From Melghirimyces profundicolus (GTDB lineage Bacteria > Bacillota > Bacilli > Thermoactinomycetales > DSM-45169): DNA of 64,000 nt. The position numbers and the translations under genes were made by a program. Below are positions 40,685 through 48,988 of the stretch, one piece after another (the first letter of the stretch is position 1; every line of letters begins with the position of its first letter). The notes beneath the pieces are model-generated. The model saw only the letters and a list, made by a program, of their open reading frames with translations. It did not search any database and was not told the DNA's origin. The stretch is taken from assembly GCF_003054245.1 (NCBI RefSeq), contig NZ_QBKR01000004.1, forward strand, positions 151,768 to 215,767, read 5' to 3'.

Positions 40685-41794
40685 TCATGCTTCCCAGGTT
40701 CGTTTGTTTAAACGGGCCTCCCTCAGCCGATCCCGGTCCACCTCGAATCCGATGCCCGGAAGGTTCAGGGGAACGGAGAGGGTGCCGTTTTCCACCGTCA
40801 CTTCCGGCCGGATCAGATCCCGTTCCCAGTAGCGGTCCGAAGCGGAAAGGTCCCCTGGAAGAGTGAACCCTTCCAGGGAGGCGAGGGCGATATTCTGTGC
40901 GCGTCCCACCCCGGATTCGAGCATGCCGCCGCACCAGACGGGAATGCCGCGCTTCCGGCAGTGATCGTGGATGCGTTTCGCTTCGGTCAGACCTCCGACC
41001 CGGCCCGGTTTGATGTTGACCACGCGGCAGCTTCCCAGTTCCAGGGCCTGCCGGACATCCCCGAAGGACTGGAGGCTTTCGTCCAGACAGACCGGAGTGG
41101 ACAACTCGGCCTGAAGCTTGGCATGATCGACGATATCGTCGGCGTCCAAGGGTTGTTCGATCATCAGAAGGCCGAAACGGTCCAAATATTTCAGATGATC
41201 CAAATCCTCCAGAGTGTAGGCGGAATTGGCGTCCGCCATCAAGGGGAGAGCAGGAAATTCCGCCCGGATCGGTTCCAACACCTCCACGTCAGCTCCCGGC
41301 TTTATTTTCACCTTGATTCGACGATAGCCTTCCTCCACCCGCAGCCGAATCTCCTCCAGCATCGTTGCCGGATCGGCCGAACCGACCGCCGCCCCGGCAA
41401 CGATCCGATCCCGGGAACCGCCCAAGGCCCGGGCGAGGGAGAGACCGCGATACCGGCACCAGAGGTCCCAGATCGCCCCTTCCAAGGCCGCCTTGGCCAT
41501 GGGATGGCGGCGAATCGGGGCAAACCGATCCGGGATCTCCGACGGGTGTTCCAAGGGACGGTCCAGCAAAAGGGGGACCAAAAAGTCACCGATCACGTGC
41601 CAGGCGGTTCCGACGGTTTCCTCCGTGTACCAAGGTGAGGTGAAAACGACACATTCCCCCCAGCCCGTCCGGCCTTCTTCGTCTTCCGCTTCCACCAGGA
41701 TCAGATCCCGTTCGGTGACAGTGGTGAGACTGTTGGAAAAGGGGGTCTTCAGGGGCATCCGGATATGATGGAGAGTGATTTTCTTCACGATCAT
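40685..41794 (-). CDS. menC: o-succinylbenzoate synthase
   Basis: 369 residues of the enolase superfamily, muconate-lactonising subgroup, N-acylamino acid racemase/OSBS type. It dehydrates SHCHC to o-succinylbenzoate in menaquinone synthesis. KVKIKPG supplies the catalytic KxK, MADANSAYT and IEQPL metal ligands, and CLDESLQS, VNIKPGRVGG and WCGGMLESGVGRA complete the barrel. The ATG at 41794 overlaps the menE stop (ATGA), so menE and menC are coupled; the long upstream frame is a shadow of menE. Confidence 0.92.
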   Translation of the reverse strand: MIVKKITLHHIRMPLKTPFSNSLTTVTERDLILVEAEDEEGRTGWGECVVFTSPWYTEETVGTAWHVIGDFLVPLLLDRPLEHPSEIPDRFAPIRRHPMAKAALEGAIWDLWCRYRGLSLARALGGSRDRIVAGAAVGSADPATMLEEIRLRVEEGYRRIKVKIKPGADVEVLEPIRAEFPALPLMADANSAYTLEDLDHLKYLDRFGLLMIEQPLDADDIVDHAKLQAELSTPVCLDESLQSFGDVRQALELGSCRVVNIKPGRVGGLTEAKRIHDHCRKRGIPVWCGGMLESGVGRAQNIALASLEGFTLPGDLSASDRYWERDLIRPEVTVENGTLSVPLNLPGIGFEVDRDRLREARLNKRTWEA

Positions 41795-43314
41795 GGTCCT
41801 GTCTCCCCTTGCCCCCCGCCGGGGATCAATTCGGGCAATCGGCGACGGAGGAGTTTGTTGGAAGCGTTTTTGGGCAGTTCCTCCACCTCGTGGATCCGGA
41901 CCGGGACCTTGTAACGGGCCAGCCGCTCCCGGCAGTGGCGGAGAAGTTCGTTCTCCGCCACGGATTGTCCTTCCTTCGGTTTGACGAATGCGACGGGGAC
42001 CTGTCCCCAATCCTTGTCCGAAAACCCGGTCACCCCGGCTTCTTCCACCGCCGGGTGGGAGATCAGTACCGCCTCCACCTCCGCCGGATAAACATTCTCC
42101 CCGCCGGAGATGATCAGGTCGTGTCTACGGTCCAGCACATAGAGGAATCCTTCCTCGTCCACATAACCCAGATCCCCGGTATAAAGCCATCCGTCCCGGA
42201 TCGCATCCCTGGTGGCATCTTCCCGCTTCCAGTACCCCCGGGTCACATTGGGGCCTCTCACCACGATCTCCCCTGCTTCGCCGGGGGCCAGCTCCCGATT
42301 GTCCCCGACGATTTTCAGCTCGGAAGGGAAAAGGGGCTTGCCTGCGGACCCCAGCTTGCGGAGGCTGTCTTCCGGGGAAAGCGTGACAATCTGGGAAGCG
42401 GTCTCCGTCATCCCGTAGGTTTGAAACACCGGCACCCCTTTCCTTTTGCACCGTTCCAGAAGCGGCCGGGGCGCCGGTCCCCCCCCCAGGAGCATGCACC
42501 GGAAAGATTCCGGGTAATGCTCTTCGCCCAACTCGTCCAGCATCCGAGTGAGCATGGTCCCCACCACCGAGGCGATGGTCACCCCGTCTTCCGCGATGGC
42601 GCGGTTGGCCCGAGCGGGATCGAAGGCGGGGTGCACCACGGCGGTCATGCCGCAGATGAGGCTGCGCATCAGGATCGACAGGCCGCTCATGTGAAACAGG
42701 GGGACCGCGGCCAACCATTTGTCAGCCGGATCCAGCCCCAGGTTAAGGGCGGAGGCGGTGGCGCTCCACCAGTGATTCCCCCAGGTCAACATCACCCCTT
42801 TGGGTCGTCCCGTGGTTCCCGAGGTGTACATCAGGGTATGGAGATCGTCCAGGGAAATGCGGGAGCAACCCTCCGTCTCTTGCTCCGGTTGATCACCCAA
42901 CTCATCCCAGGAGAGGGCCTTCGGGGCCCCTTCGACGCATGCTTTCCGGGCCGCTTCACCCAAGCTCCGGTGGGCCTCGTTCACAATCATCACCTTCGCA
43001 CCGGAATCTTCCAGTTGCCAGGCGATTTCACGGGGAGCCAGCCGGGTGTTGAGGGGAACCAACACCGCCCCCAACCAGGAGATGGCGTGGATCAAGGTGA
43101 CTGTATGAAGGCCGTTTGGCATCAAAAACGCCACCCGGTCCCCTCTTCCAACTCCAAGTCCGGACAGCCGCCGGGCTGTTTTCCGGACCTCCTCCGCCAA
43201 CCGGCGGAAGGTCCTTTTCTCCTCCCCGCAGATCACCGCGGTTCGCTCCGGCGTCAAACCAGCCCGCTTGTCCAGCCAGCGGGGCATCTCGGTTCCGTTC
43301 TGCCATTGGGACAT
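41791..43314 (-). CDS. menE: 2-succinylbenzoate--CoA ligase
   Basis: 507 residues of the acyl-adenylate superfamily. It converts o-succinylbenzoate and CoA to the CoA ester. LMYTSGTTGRPKGVML near residue 160 is the AMP-binding motif, YGMTETASQIVTLSPE and LYTGDLGYVDEEGFLYVLDRRHDLIISGGENVYP follow, and the C-terminal lysine lies in NASNKLLRRRLPEL. A TATAAT box on the minus strand at 43360-43365 is a possible promoter with a poor -35. It is the first gene of the menEC operon, separated from the other men genes by about 2.2 kb. Confidence 0.93.
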   Translation of the reverse strand: MSQWQNGTEMPRWLDKRAGLTPERTAVICGEEKRTFRRLAEEVRKTARRLSGLGVGRGDRVAFLMPNGLHTVTLIHAISWLGAVLVPLNTRLAPREIAWQLEDSGAKVMIVNEAHRSLGEAARKACVEGAPKALSWDELGDQPEQETEGCSRISLDDLHTLMYTSGTTGRPKGVMLTWGNHWWSATASALNLGLDPADKWLAAVPLFHMSGLSILMRSLICGMTAVVHPAFDPARANRAIAEDGVTIASVVGTMLTRMLDELGEEHYPESFRCMLLGGGPAPRPLLERCKRKGVPVFQTYGMTETASQIVTLSPEDSLRKLGSAGKPLFPSELKIVGDNRELAPGEAGEIVVRGPNVTRGYWKREDATRDAIRDGWLYTGDLGYVDEEGFLYVLDRRHDLIISGGENVYPAEVEAVLISHPAVEEAGVTGFSDKDWGQVPVAFVKPKEGQSVAENELLRHCRERLARYKVPVRIHEVEELPKNASNKLLRRRLPELIPGGGQGETGP

Positions 43315-43525
43315 CGGTGCTTCAACCTTTCTGTGATGGATCCGGATTTGATCTCCTTCATTATACCGTTCCCGTTCCCTTGGTGGGAATGATGAAGATT
43401 CGAATTTGGGGACGGGCGGACCCGAAAGGAGTGATTGGCATGAATCTCGAATGATCCATGAATCACGCAGGATTTCACTTTCCCCTTTTCATCAACGTAA
43501 AAAGCCCCGCGGAAACGGAGCTTTA

Positions 43526-43679
43526 GAAGTGTTGTGAAAAAGTGAGCGGCGGCATTTACCCGAAGCCGTTCCGAATCTTCCTGCTGCGGGCCGGGGCAAA
43601 CGCTTGCGATGCAACACAGAGAGCTTTTGCCCTTGAACGCTTCCCTTCTTCTGAGCCTGGCAATCCCTCACAACGCTTC
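43526..43679 (+). repeat. dispersed repeat family, short copy without internal unit (copy E)
   Basis: 154 bp. Left end GAAGTGTTGTGA (one change), right end TCACAACGCTTC (43668-43679). The AAAAAGTGAGCGGC and TTTACCCGAAGCCG blocks are kept on the left and GAACGCTTCCCTTCTTCTGA on the right, but the 53-bp unit and the CTGTCCTGC repeats are missing. The remaining 43315-43834 gap shows no gene. Confidence 0.8.
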
Positions 43680-43834
43680 CAGGGCATCGTGGACTCCCAG
43701 ATCTCAGAAGACGGCAACCCGCTCTTCTCCCCGAAGGCTTCCCAACCTGGAAGAGCTGGATTTTCCCGCTCGTATCTCATAAAACCCGCCCCGAAAGGAA
43801 AAAATATCCACATCCATCAAAGAAGGTGATGTGG

Positions 43835-44353
43835 ATGAGATGGAAAAGAGGATGGGCGTTCTTGTTGGTGCTTCTCCTGTTCGCGGTCCCATTTCAGCCA
43901 GTCCAGGCCCAAAAGTCCGGGGATTGCCGGCGGCTGGAGCAAGCACTCGGTTACAAAGTGGAAGCGCAAGAAGGTATCTGCCGGATGGGATTGATCCGCA
44001 AGGAACTTCGGGTCACCCATCAAGGCAGGATGCTGTCCCCGGAGACCATGGAGCTGGAGCTGTTGGCCAACTTTGAACGCGTCGGCGACGCGTGGGTGGT
44101 CATGGGAGAGTTTGCCTTGATGGAGCCGGAGGTGAACCCGGTGGTGGACCGTCTGCGCCAGTCGGGTCTGGAAGTGACCGCCATCCACAACCACATGCTC
44201 TTCGAGCGGCCCCGGGTGATCTACCTCCACTTCCAGGGAGAAGGCACCCCGGAACGGCTGGCCAAGGGAGTCCGAAGCGCGGTCCGTGCCACTTCTTACG
44301 GAAAGAGAGGCTTCAAACGGTTTCCCAAAGACCGCTTGATGTTGCCCCATTGA
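43835..44353 (+). CDS. secreted DUF1259-family protein
   Basis: About 172 residues: a signal peptide (RGWAFLLVLLLFAVPFQPVQAQ) followed by one DUF1259 domain. DAWVVMGEFALMEPEVNPVVDRL and VTAIHNHMLFERPRVIYLHFQGEG are the family core, including the HNH and the HxxxxG pair; no catalytic activity is established. ATG 43835 is preferred over GTG 43826 and ATG 43829 since AAAGAAGGTG then has normal spacing. It ends at a terminator at 44361-44394. Confidence 0.8.
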   Translation: MRWKRGWAFLLVLLLFAVPFQPVQAQKSGDCRRLEQALGYKVEAQEGICRMGLIRKELRVTHQGRMLSPETMELELLANFERVGDAWVVMGEFALMEPEVNPVVDRLRQSGLEVTAIHNHMLFERPRVIYLHFQGEGTPERLAKGVRSAVRATSYGKRGFKRFPKDRLMLPH

Positions 44354-44360
44354 CACAAAG

Positions 44361-44394
44361 AAAACCGCCTCCGTATCAAAAACGGGGCGGTTTT
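44361..44394 (+). terminator. terminator of the DUF1259 gene
   Basis: AAAACCGCC (44361-44369) pairs with GGCGGTTTT (44386-44394), with extra pairing in the interior; it also overlaps the end region of the convergent small gene. Confidence 0.65.
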
Positions 44395-44397
44395 CAA

Positions 44398-44571
44398 TCA
44401 CTTCTGCCGAAGCAGGGATTCGATCCGGTCCAACTTTTGGTTGACCTGCCGCATCAGGGTGAGGTGCTCGTGAAGGGCTTTTTTCGCATACTCCGGAATA
44501 AAACTCGTCTCCCCCCGGTGCGGGGCAAGCCTCCGGTGGCCGTGATAAGGCGGCGGAACCATCCCGTACAT
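44398..44571 (-). CDS. 57-residue protein, unknown function
   Basis: A small open frame from ATG 44571 to TGA 44398-44400, preceded by GGGGATGG. The product begins MYGMVPPPYHGHRRLAPHRG and ends in an amphipathic helix (LMRQVNQKLDRIESLLRQK) that could form a coiled coil. The Pro/His/Gly-rich head is reminiscent of small spore coat-associated proteins, but this is only compositional. It is convergent with the DUF1259 gene and shares its terminator region. Confidence 0.55.
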   Translation of the reverse strand: MYGMVPPPYHGHRRLAPHRGETSFIPEYAKKALHEHLTLMRQVNQKLDRIESLLRQK

Positions 44572-44674
44572 CTCAATCCATCCCCTTTTACCATGGTTGG
44601 ATTATTTGTATGGTCTGTTCGGCGGGGATGTGTACCCATGCCCATCATTTTTTAATTTCTTCACCGGAAAGTTG

Positions 44675-45502
44675 ATGTTAAATTTTAATAAAGGAGGTGC
44701 AAAGTCCATTACTGACATTCGATCTTCCTCGCCCGTCAGTCGACCCAAGAAGGTTTTGGCCCGGTTCGTTCGATGGGCGATGCAGAAATGGCCCAAACTC
44801 TACGACCGACTGAACGCTTATGAAAGTCGGAAATGGAAAAAGAAAATCCCTTGGACTCCGTTAAAAAAACCCCTCAAAGAAAGCAAAGTGGCACTGATTA
44901 CGTCGGGTGGCCTCATTTTGAAACATCACCCTCCCTTCGACTTGAACAACCCCAAAGGAGATTGTTCTTACAGAACGATCCCGTCCGACGCCTCCTCAGA
45001 CAGCACCGTGGTCAGTCATCTTTTTTACGATCATGGGGATGTGGACATCGATACGGAAGTGATGTTTCCCCTCGCCAACCTTAAGCGCTTGGAACGGGAG
45101 GGAAAGATCGGGGAAGTGGCTCCCCGCCATTTCAGTTTCAGCGGTGGGATTCCCGATCCGACTCCGCTGGTGAACGGGACAGCCCCGGAAGTCGCCCGGC
45201 ATTTGATGAATGACCAGGTGGATCTGGCCATCCTGACCCCGGCCTGAGGATACTGTCATCGGTCCGTGGGACTGATCGCACATGAGCTGGAGCGAAAGGG
45301 GATCTCAACCGTGATGGTGACCCTTCTTCCGGAATCCACCAGGGAGCTGGGCGTGCCCCGTTCCGTTTTCTTCCCCCACAAACTGGGGGCACCGATCGGT
45401 CGGCCCGGTCAACCGGACGAACAATATCAAGCCCTGCTCCAATGCCTGGATGCCTTTGAAACTGCAACCAGGGGAGAAATGATCGAAGTGCCTCCTGCCT
45501 GA
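44675..45502 (+). CDS. GrdB-family selenoprotein (in-frame TGA read as selenocysteine)
   Basis: About 275 residues if TGA 45245-45247 is decoded. Upstream: VALITSGGLILKHHPPFD, GDCSYRTIP and FSFSGGIPDPTPLVNGTAPEVA, typical of the glycine/sarcosine/betaine reductase selenoprotein B superfamily. DLAILTPA then Sec-GYCHRSVGLIAHELERKGI, a U-x-x-C redox motif, and the same frame goes on with VTLLPESTRELGVPRS and FFPHKLGAPIG to a TGA at 45500-45502. A hairpin fitting a bacterial SECIS follows the TGA. The start is uncertain: ATG 44675 is used, but a perfect AAAGGAGGTG at 44690-44699 points to an ATT at 44708. The role is unknown, presumably redox or reductive. Confidence 0.72.
45258..45276 (+). promoter_or_regulatory. 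candidate bacterial SECIS element
   Basis: ATCGGTCC (45258-45265) pairs with GGACTGAT (45269-45276), eight pairs with one G-U, around a GTG loop. The loop starts 19 bases after the TGA and begins with G, which meets the published bacterial SECIS rules (16-37 bases, a G in the first two loop positions). Confidence 0.65.
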
Positions 45503-45505
45503 ACG

Positions 45506-45541
45506 AAACAGACCTTTCCCGGTTACGGGAAAGGTCTGTTT
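45506..45541. terminator. bidirectional terminator between selenoprotein gene and menB
   Basis: Perfect 16-bp stem AAACAGACCTTTCCCG with CGGGAAAGGTCTGTTT and a four-base loop, placed directly after the far TGA stop of the selenoprotein frame. Its position supports 45502, not 45247, as the true gene end. Confidence 0.8.
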
Positions 45542-45553
45542 GCATGGGCCGGG

Positions 45554-46372
45554 TTACGGGAACCGGGGAAACTTGCCGAAGTCCGGCTTCCGTTTTTCTT
45601 TGAAGGCATCGCGGCCTTCCTTGGCTTCGTCGGTGGTGTAGTAGAGAAGCGTGGCATCCCCGCCCAGTTGCTGCAGACCCGCCAGACCGTCGGTGTCCGC
45701 ATTGAAGGAGGCTTTGAGGAAGCGGAGGGCGGTGGGGGACTTCTCCAGCATTTCTTCACACCACTGTATGGTCTCTTCTTCCAGCTTCTCCAGTGGAACC
45801 ACGGTGTTGACCAGTCCCATCTCCAGCGCTTCCTGTGCGTTGTACTGGCGGCACAGGTACCAAATTTCGCGGGCCTTTTTGTGACCGACGATCCGGGCGA
45901 GGTAACCGGCACCGTATCCGGCGTCAAAGCTTCCCACTTTGGGGCCGGTCTGGCCGAAGATGGCGTTGTCGGCGGCGATGGTCAGGTCGCAGACCACATG
46001 CAGCACGTGACCCCCGCCGATGGCATAACCGGATACCATGGCCACCACCGGCTTCGGGATGGTTCGGATCAGGCGCTGCAGATCGAGAACATTGAGACGC
46101 GGGATCTCGTCATCCCCCACGTAGCCACCGTGACCGCGGACACTCTGATCGCCGCCGGAGCAGAAGGCTTTGTCCCCTTCCCCTGCCAGAATGATGACGC
46201 CCACCTCGGCGTCGTCCCGGGCGCGGGAGAAAGCGTCGATCATCTCCATCACGGTCTGGGGGCGGAACGCATTCCGCTTTTCCGGGCGGTTAATCGTTAC
46301 TTTGGCGATCTGGTTGTACTTTTCATACCGGATGTCTTCGTACTCGCGCACCGTTTGCCATTCTACAGACAC
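45554..46372 (-). CDS. menB: 1,4-dihydroxy-2-naphthoyl-CoA synthase
   Basis: 272 residues of the crotonase family. It closes the naphthalenoid ring from o-succinylbenzoyl-Co[37 protein letters not shown] and [21 protein letters not shown] are typical, [15 protein letters not shown] is the MenB signature and the C-terminal tail ends GKFPRFP. ATG 46372 is preceded by a GGAGGATGA. Last gene of menF-D-H-B on the minus strand. Confidence 0.95.
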   Translation of the reverse strand: MSVEWQTVREYEDIRYEKYNQIAKVTINRPEKRNAFRPQTVMEMIDAFSRARDDAEVGVIILAGEGDKAFCSGGDQSVRGHGGYVGDDEIPRLNVLDLQRLIRTIPKPVVAMVSGYAIGGGHVLHVVCDLTIAADNAIFGQTGPKVGSFDAGYGAGYLARIVGHKKAREIWYLCRQYNAQEALEMGLVNTVVPLEKLEEETIQWCEEMLEKSPTALRFLKASFNADTDGLAGLQQLGGDATLLYYTTDEAKEGRDAFKEKRKPDFGKFPRFP

Positions 46373-46376
46373 TGTG

Positions 46377-47219
46377 TCATCCTCCCTCTGTGCTCAAAGA
46401 AGTTTCCATATTTCCCTGAATCCATTCCAGCACTATTGTATCAAAAAGGCGGGGCCGTTCCACATGGACTGCGTGTCCCGCCCGCGGAACGGTATACCGG
46501 CGGACCCGGGAGAGACGCGCCTCCATCGCCGCGGCAATCCGGCAAAATTTCCGATCCTCTTCCCCGGTGATGAGGGCGACGGGAGCACGCAGTTCCTCCA
46601 GGCGATCCCACCAAGAAGGCTGCACTCCGGTCCCCATCCCCCGCAGACTGCCCGCCAGTCCCGCGGCCCGCTGGGCGAGGCGCTCCTCCCGGATCGCCCG
46701 CCGGACCGTTTGCGGCAGGCGTTTCTGGGTGGCAAAGAGGGGAAGTTCCTCCCAATACCGGACGAAAGCCTCCACTCCGTCCCGTTCGATCCGCCCGGCC
46801 AAGGCTTCATCCCGTTCCCGGCGGATCTTTCGTTCTTTCCGGGACGAAAGGCCGGGAGAACTGCTCTCCAAGATCAGCGACTCCACCCGCTCCGGCCTCA
46901 AGAGGGCGAAAGAGAGCGCGAGGCGGCCGCCCATGGAATATCCCAACACATGGGCCCGCCGGATTTCCAGCCGGTCCAGAATTTCAGCCAAATCCTCCGT
47001 CACCCGCTCCACTGCGTAACGGCCCGGGTCGGAGGGTGCGTCGCTTCCGCCGTGTCCAAGGAGGTCCACCCCCACCGTCCGGACGTGACGATTCCAGGAA
47101 GATCGAAAAGGCTGCCAAGTCTTGACGGACCCGGTAAAGCCGTGCAGGAGAAGCAGGGCGGGGCCTTCTCCGTCCGTTTCCACCCGGTAGCGGACACCGC
47201 CGACTTCCATCCGCATCAT
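46377..47219 (-). CDS. menH: 2-succinyl-6-hydroxy-2,4-cyclohexadiene-1-carboxylate synthase
   Basis: About 280 residues, alpha/beta hydrolase. It eliminates pyruvate from [21 protein letters not shown] holds the oxyanion-hole [15 protein letters not shown] the nucleophilic Ser, [10 protein letters not shown] the acid and [10 protein letters not shown] the catalytic His. The start ATG 47219 lies four bases into the menD end (overlap 47216-47219) with GAGGGGGACCG upstream. Its stop is four bases before menB. Confidence 0.92.
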   Translation of the reverse strand: MMRMEVGGVRYRVETDGEGPALLLLHGFTGSVKTWQPFRSSWNRHVRTVGVDLLGHGGSDAPSDPGRYAVERVTEDLAEILDRLEIRRAHVLGYSMGGRLALSFALLRPERVESLILESSSPGLSSRKERKIRRERDEALAGRIERDGVEAFVRYWEELPLFATQKRLPQTVRRAIREERLAQRAAGLAGSLRGMGTGVQPSWWDRLEELRAPVALITGEEDRKFCRIAAAMEARLSRVRRYTVPRAGHAVHVERPRLFDTIVLEWIQGNMETSLSTEGG

Positions 47220-48988
47220 CGGTCCCCCTCTTTCAGCCGGGAGCGGACGGATCGGGCGATTCGGTCCCAAATGCGCCGGTGGAGGCGGACGTTCTCCGCC
47301 CGGTCCGTCCGCACCTCGATCACTGTCAGCCCTTTCTGATTCAGGCTGCTGATGTAAGCTTGGCGGAAGGCTTCCCAGGAGTCCGGTCGTTCCAACCGGC
47401 CTCCATACATTTCGACCGCACAGGCGAAGTCCAGACCGACCGGTGTGCCGAAAAGGGTTTCAAATGTGGAAGACTCCGCCTGACCGGCCTGGGGCAGAAA
47501 GGAAAAGATGCCACCCCCCTCGTTGTTCACCACCACGACGGTGGCGTCCAACCCGTACCGCTTGGCCGGAAGGAAACCGTTCAGGTCATGATAGAAGGAA
47601 AGGTCCCCCAGCACCAGAGTGATCCGGTTGCCCGCTGCGGCGGCCCCGAGGGCGGTGGAAACCACCCCGTCAATGCCGTTGGCCCCCCGGTTGGCCATTG
47701 TCCGGATCGACCGGGAGGTGTTGAAGAAAAAAGAGTCCATATCCCTCACCGGCATGCTGTTTCCGGCAAAAAGAAGCCCGTTGTCCGGAAATAGCTCCGC
47801 CAGTTCCGGAAAAATCCGCCCCTCGAAGGGAACGTCCTTCCGTGTCTCCTCGGCCAGAATTTCCCGGACTTCCCGGTTGAGTTCCTTCCAGAACCGGGAC
47901 CAGGGAAGTTCCTTTCGGTCGCTTCCCAGGCGGCTGACCACACCCTCGCAGAAACCGACCGGGTCGGCATATACCATGTCCGTCGCCAACAGGGAGGGCT
48001 CCCGCCATCCCCCGTCGGGGTCCACCACAATCTGACGGCACTCCGGATGAGCTTTCAAGTACAAAAAATAGGCTTTGGAAACCGGCATGGCCCCGAAGCG
48101 GATCACCACTTCCGGAGCCAGCGTTTCCACTGCTTCCCGGTCCCGCAGAAAGGCGTCGTACCCTTCCAGAATCCACTCTTTGGAATGGGGACCGCTCCGG
48201 AGCTGGGAGAGTGGGTCCGCCAGCACCGGAAACCCGAGAGCCCCAGCCAGACGGTGGACAGCCTCGCCCAGGCGGGGGTCGTCCTGGGGACCGCAGACGA
48301 TCAGTCCCCGCTCCATTCCGGACAGCTCCTTGGCCCATCGGTCCAGTTCCTCAGAGGGGAGGGTGCGCTGACCGGACTCCACCCGGACGTAGGGAGCGGA
48401 GGCCTCCCCCCTCGCCGCCCTTTCCCAAAGGGAGGGGGCGGCGAGATCGGGAACCAGCGGCTCCCGGAAGGGGAAGTTGAGGTGAACGGGACCCATCGGC
48501 CCCGCCATGGACGTCCCCACCGCCCGGGCCGCAAAGGTGCGCGCGTACCGGAGCACCGGTTCCTTCGCTTCCGGCAGGGCCATCTCCGCGAACCATTTGA
48601 CGTGGGTACCGTACATTCCCAGCTGGTCCACTGCCTGGGGCGCCCCTACATCCCGCAGTTCGTGGGGACGGTCCGCGGTCAGGACCACCAAAGGGACGCG
48701 GGCCAGGTTCGCCTCCACCACCGCCGGAAAATAATTGGCAGCAGCCGTTCCCGATGTGCACAACAAGGCTGTCGGTTTCCCCAGGGCCTTAGCCAGCCCC
48801 AAGGCGAAGAAGCCGGCCGACCGTTCATCCACGTGGATCCATATCTTCAGTTTCGGGTGGGCCTGAAGCGCCATCGCCAACGGGGTTGAGCGGGAGCCGG
48901 GACTGACCACCGCATGTTCCAGTCCCGAGCGTGCCAACTCATCCACGAAGGCCCCCACATAAGCCGTCAACCCCTCCGTCGGATTCAA
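47216..48988 (-). CDS. menD: 2-succinyl-5-enolpyruvyl-6-hydroxy-3-cyclohexene-1-carboxylate synthase
   Basis: 590 residues, thiamine diphosphate-dependent. It adds a succinyl semialdehyde carbanion, from 2-oxoglutarate, to isochorismate. AVVSPGSRSTPLAMAL with HVDERSAGFFALGLAK is the N-terminal motif, LLCTSGTAAANYFPAVVEA follows, and LGDLSFYHDLNGFL with VVVNNEGGGIFSFLPQ is the ThDP/Mg motif. Overlaps menF and menH by four bases on either side, so the block is translationally coupled. Confidence 0.95.
   Translation of the reverse strand: MNPTEGLTAYVGAFVDELARSGLEHAVVSPGSRSTPLAMALQAHPKLKIWIHVDERSAGFFALGLAKALGKPTALLCTSGTAAANYFPAVVEANLARVPLVVLTADRPHELRDVGAPQAVDQLGMYGTHVKWFAEMALPEAKEPVLRYARTFAARAVGTSMAGPMGPVHLNFPFREPLVPDLAAPSLWERAARGEASAPYVRVESGQRTLPSEELDRWAKELSGMERGLIVCGPQDDPRLGEAVHRLAGALGFPVLADPLSQLRSGPHSKEWILEGYDAFLRDREAVETLAPEVVIRFGAMPVSKAYFLYLKAHPECRQIVVDPDGGWREPSLLATDMVYADPVGFCEGVVSRLGSDRKELPWSRFWKELNREVREILAEETRKDVPFEGRIFPELAELFPDNGLLFAGNSMPVRDMDSFFFNTSRSIRTMANRGANGIDGVVSTALGAAAAGNRITLVLGDLSFYHDLNGFLPAKRYGLDATVVVVNNEGGGIFSFLPQAGQAESSTFETLFGTPVGLDFACAVEMYGGRLERPDSWEAFRQAYISSLNQKGLTVIEVRTDRAENVRLHRRIWDRIARSVRSRLKEGDR

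Noticed and set aside
45245..45247. Simple nonsense mutation in the GrdB-like gene
   Set aside because: Not excluded, but the U-x-x-C context, SECIS-like hairpin, intact downstream frame and terminator position favour recoding.
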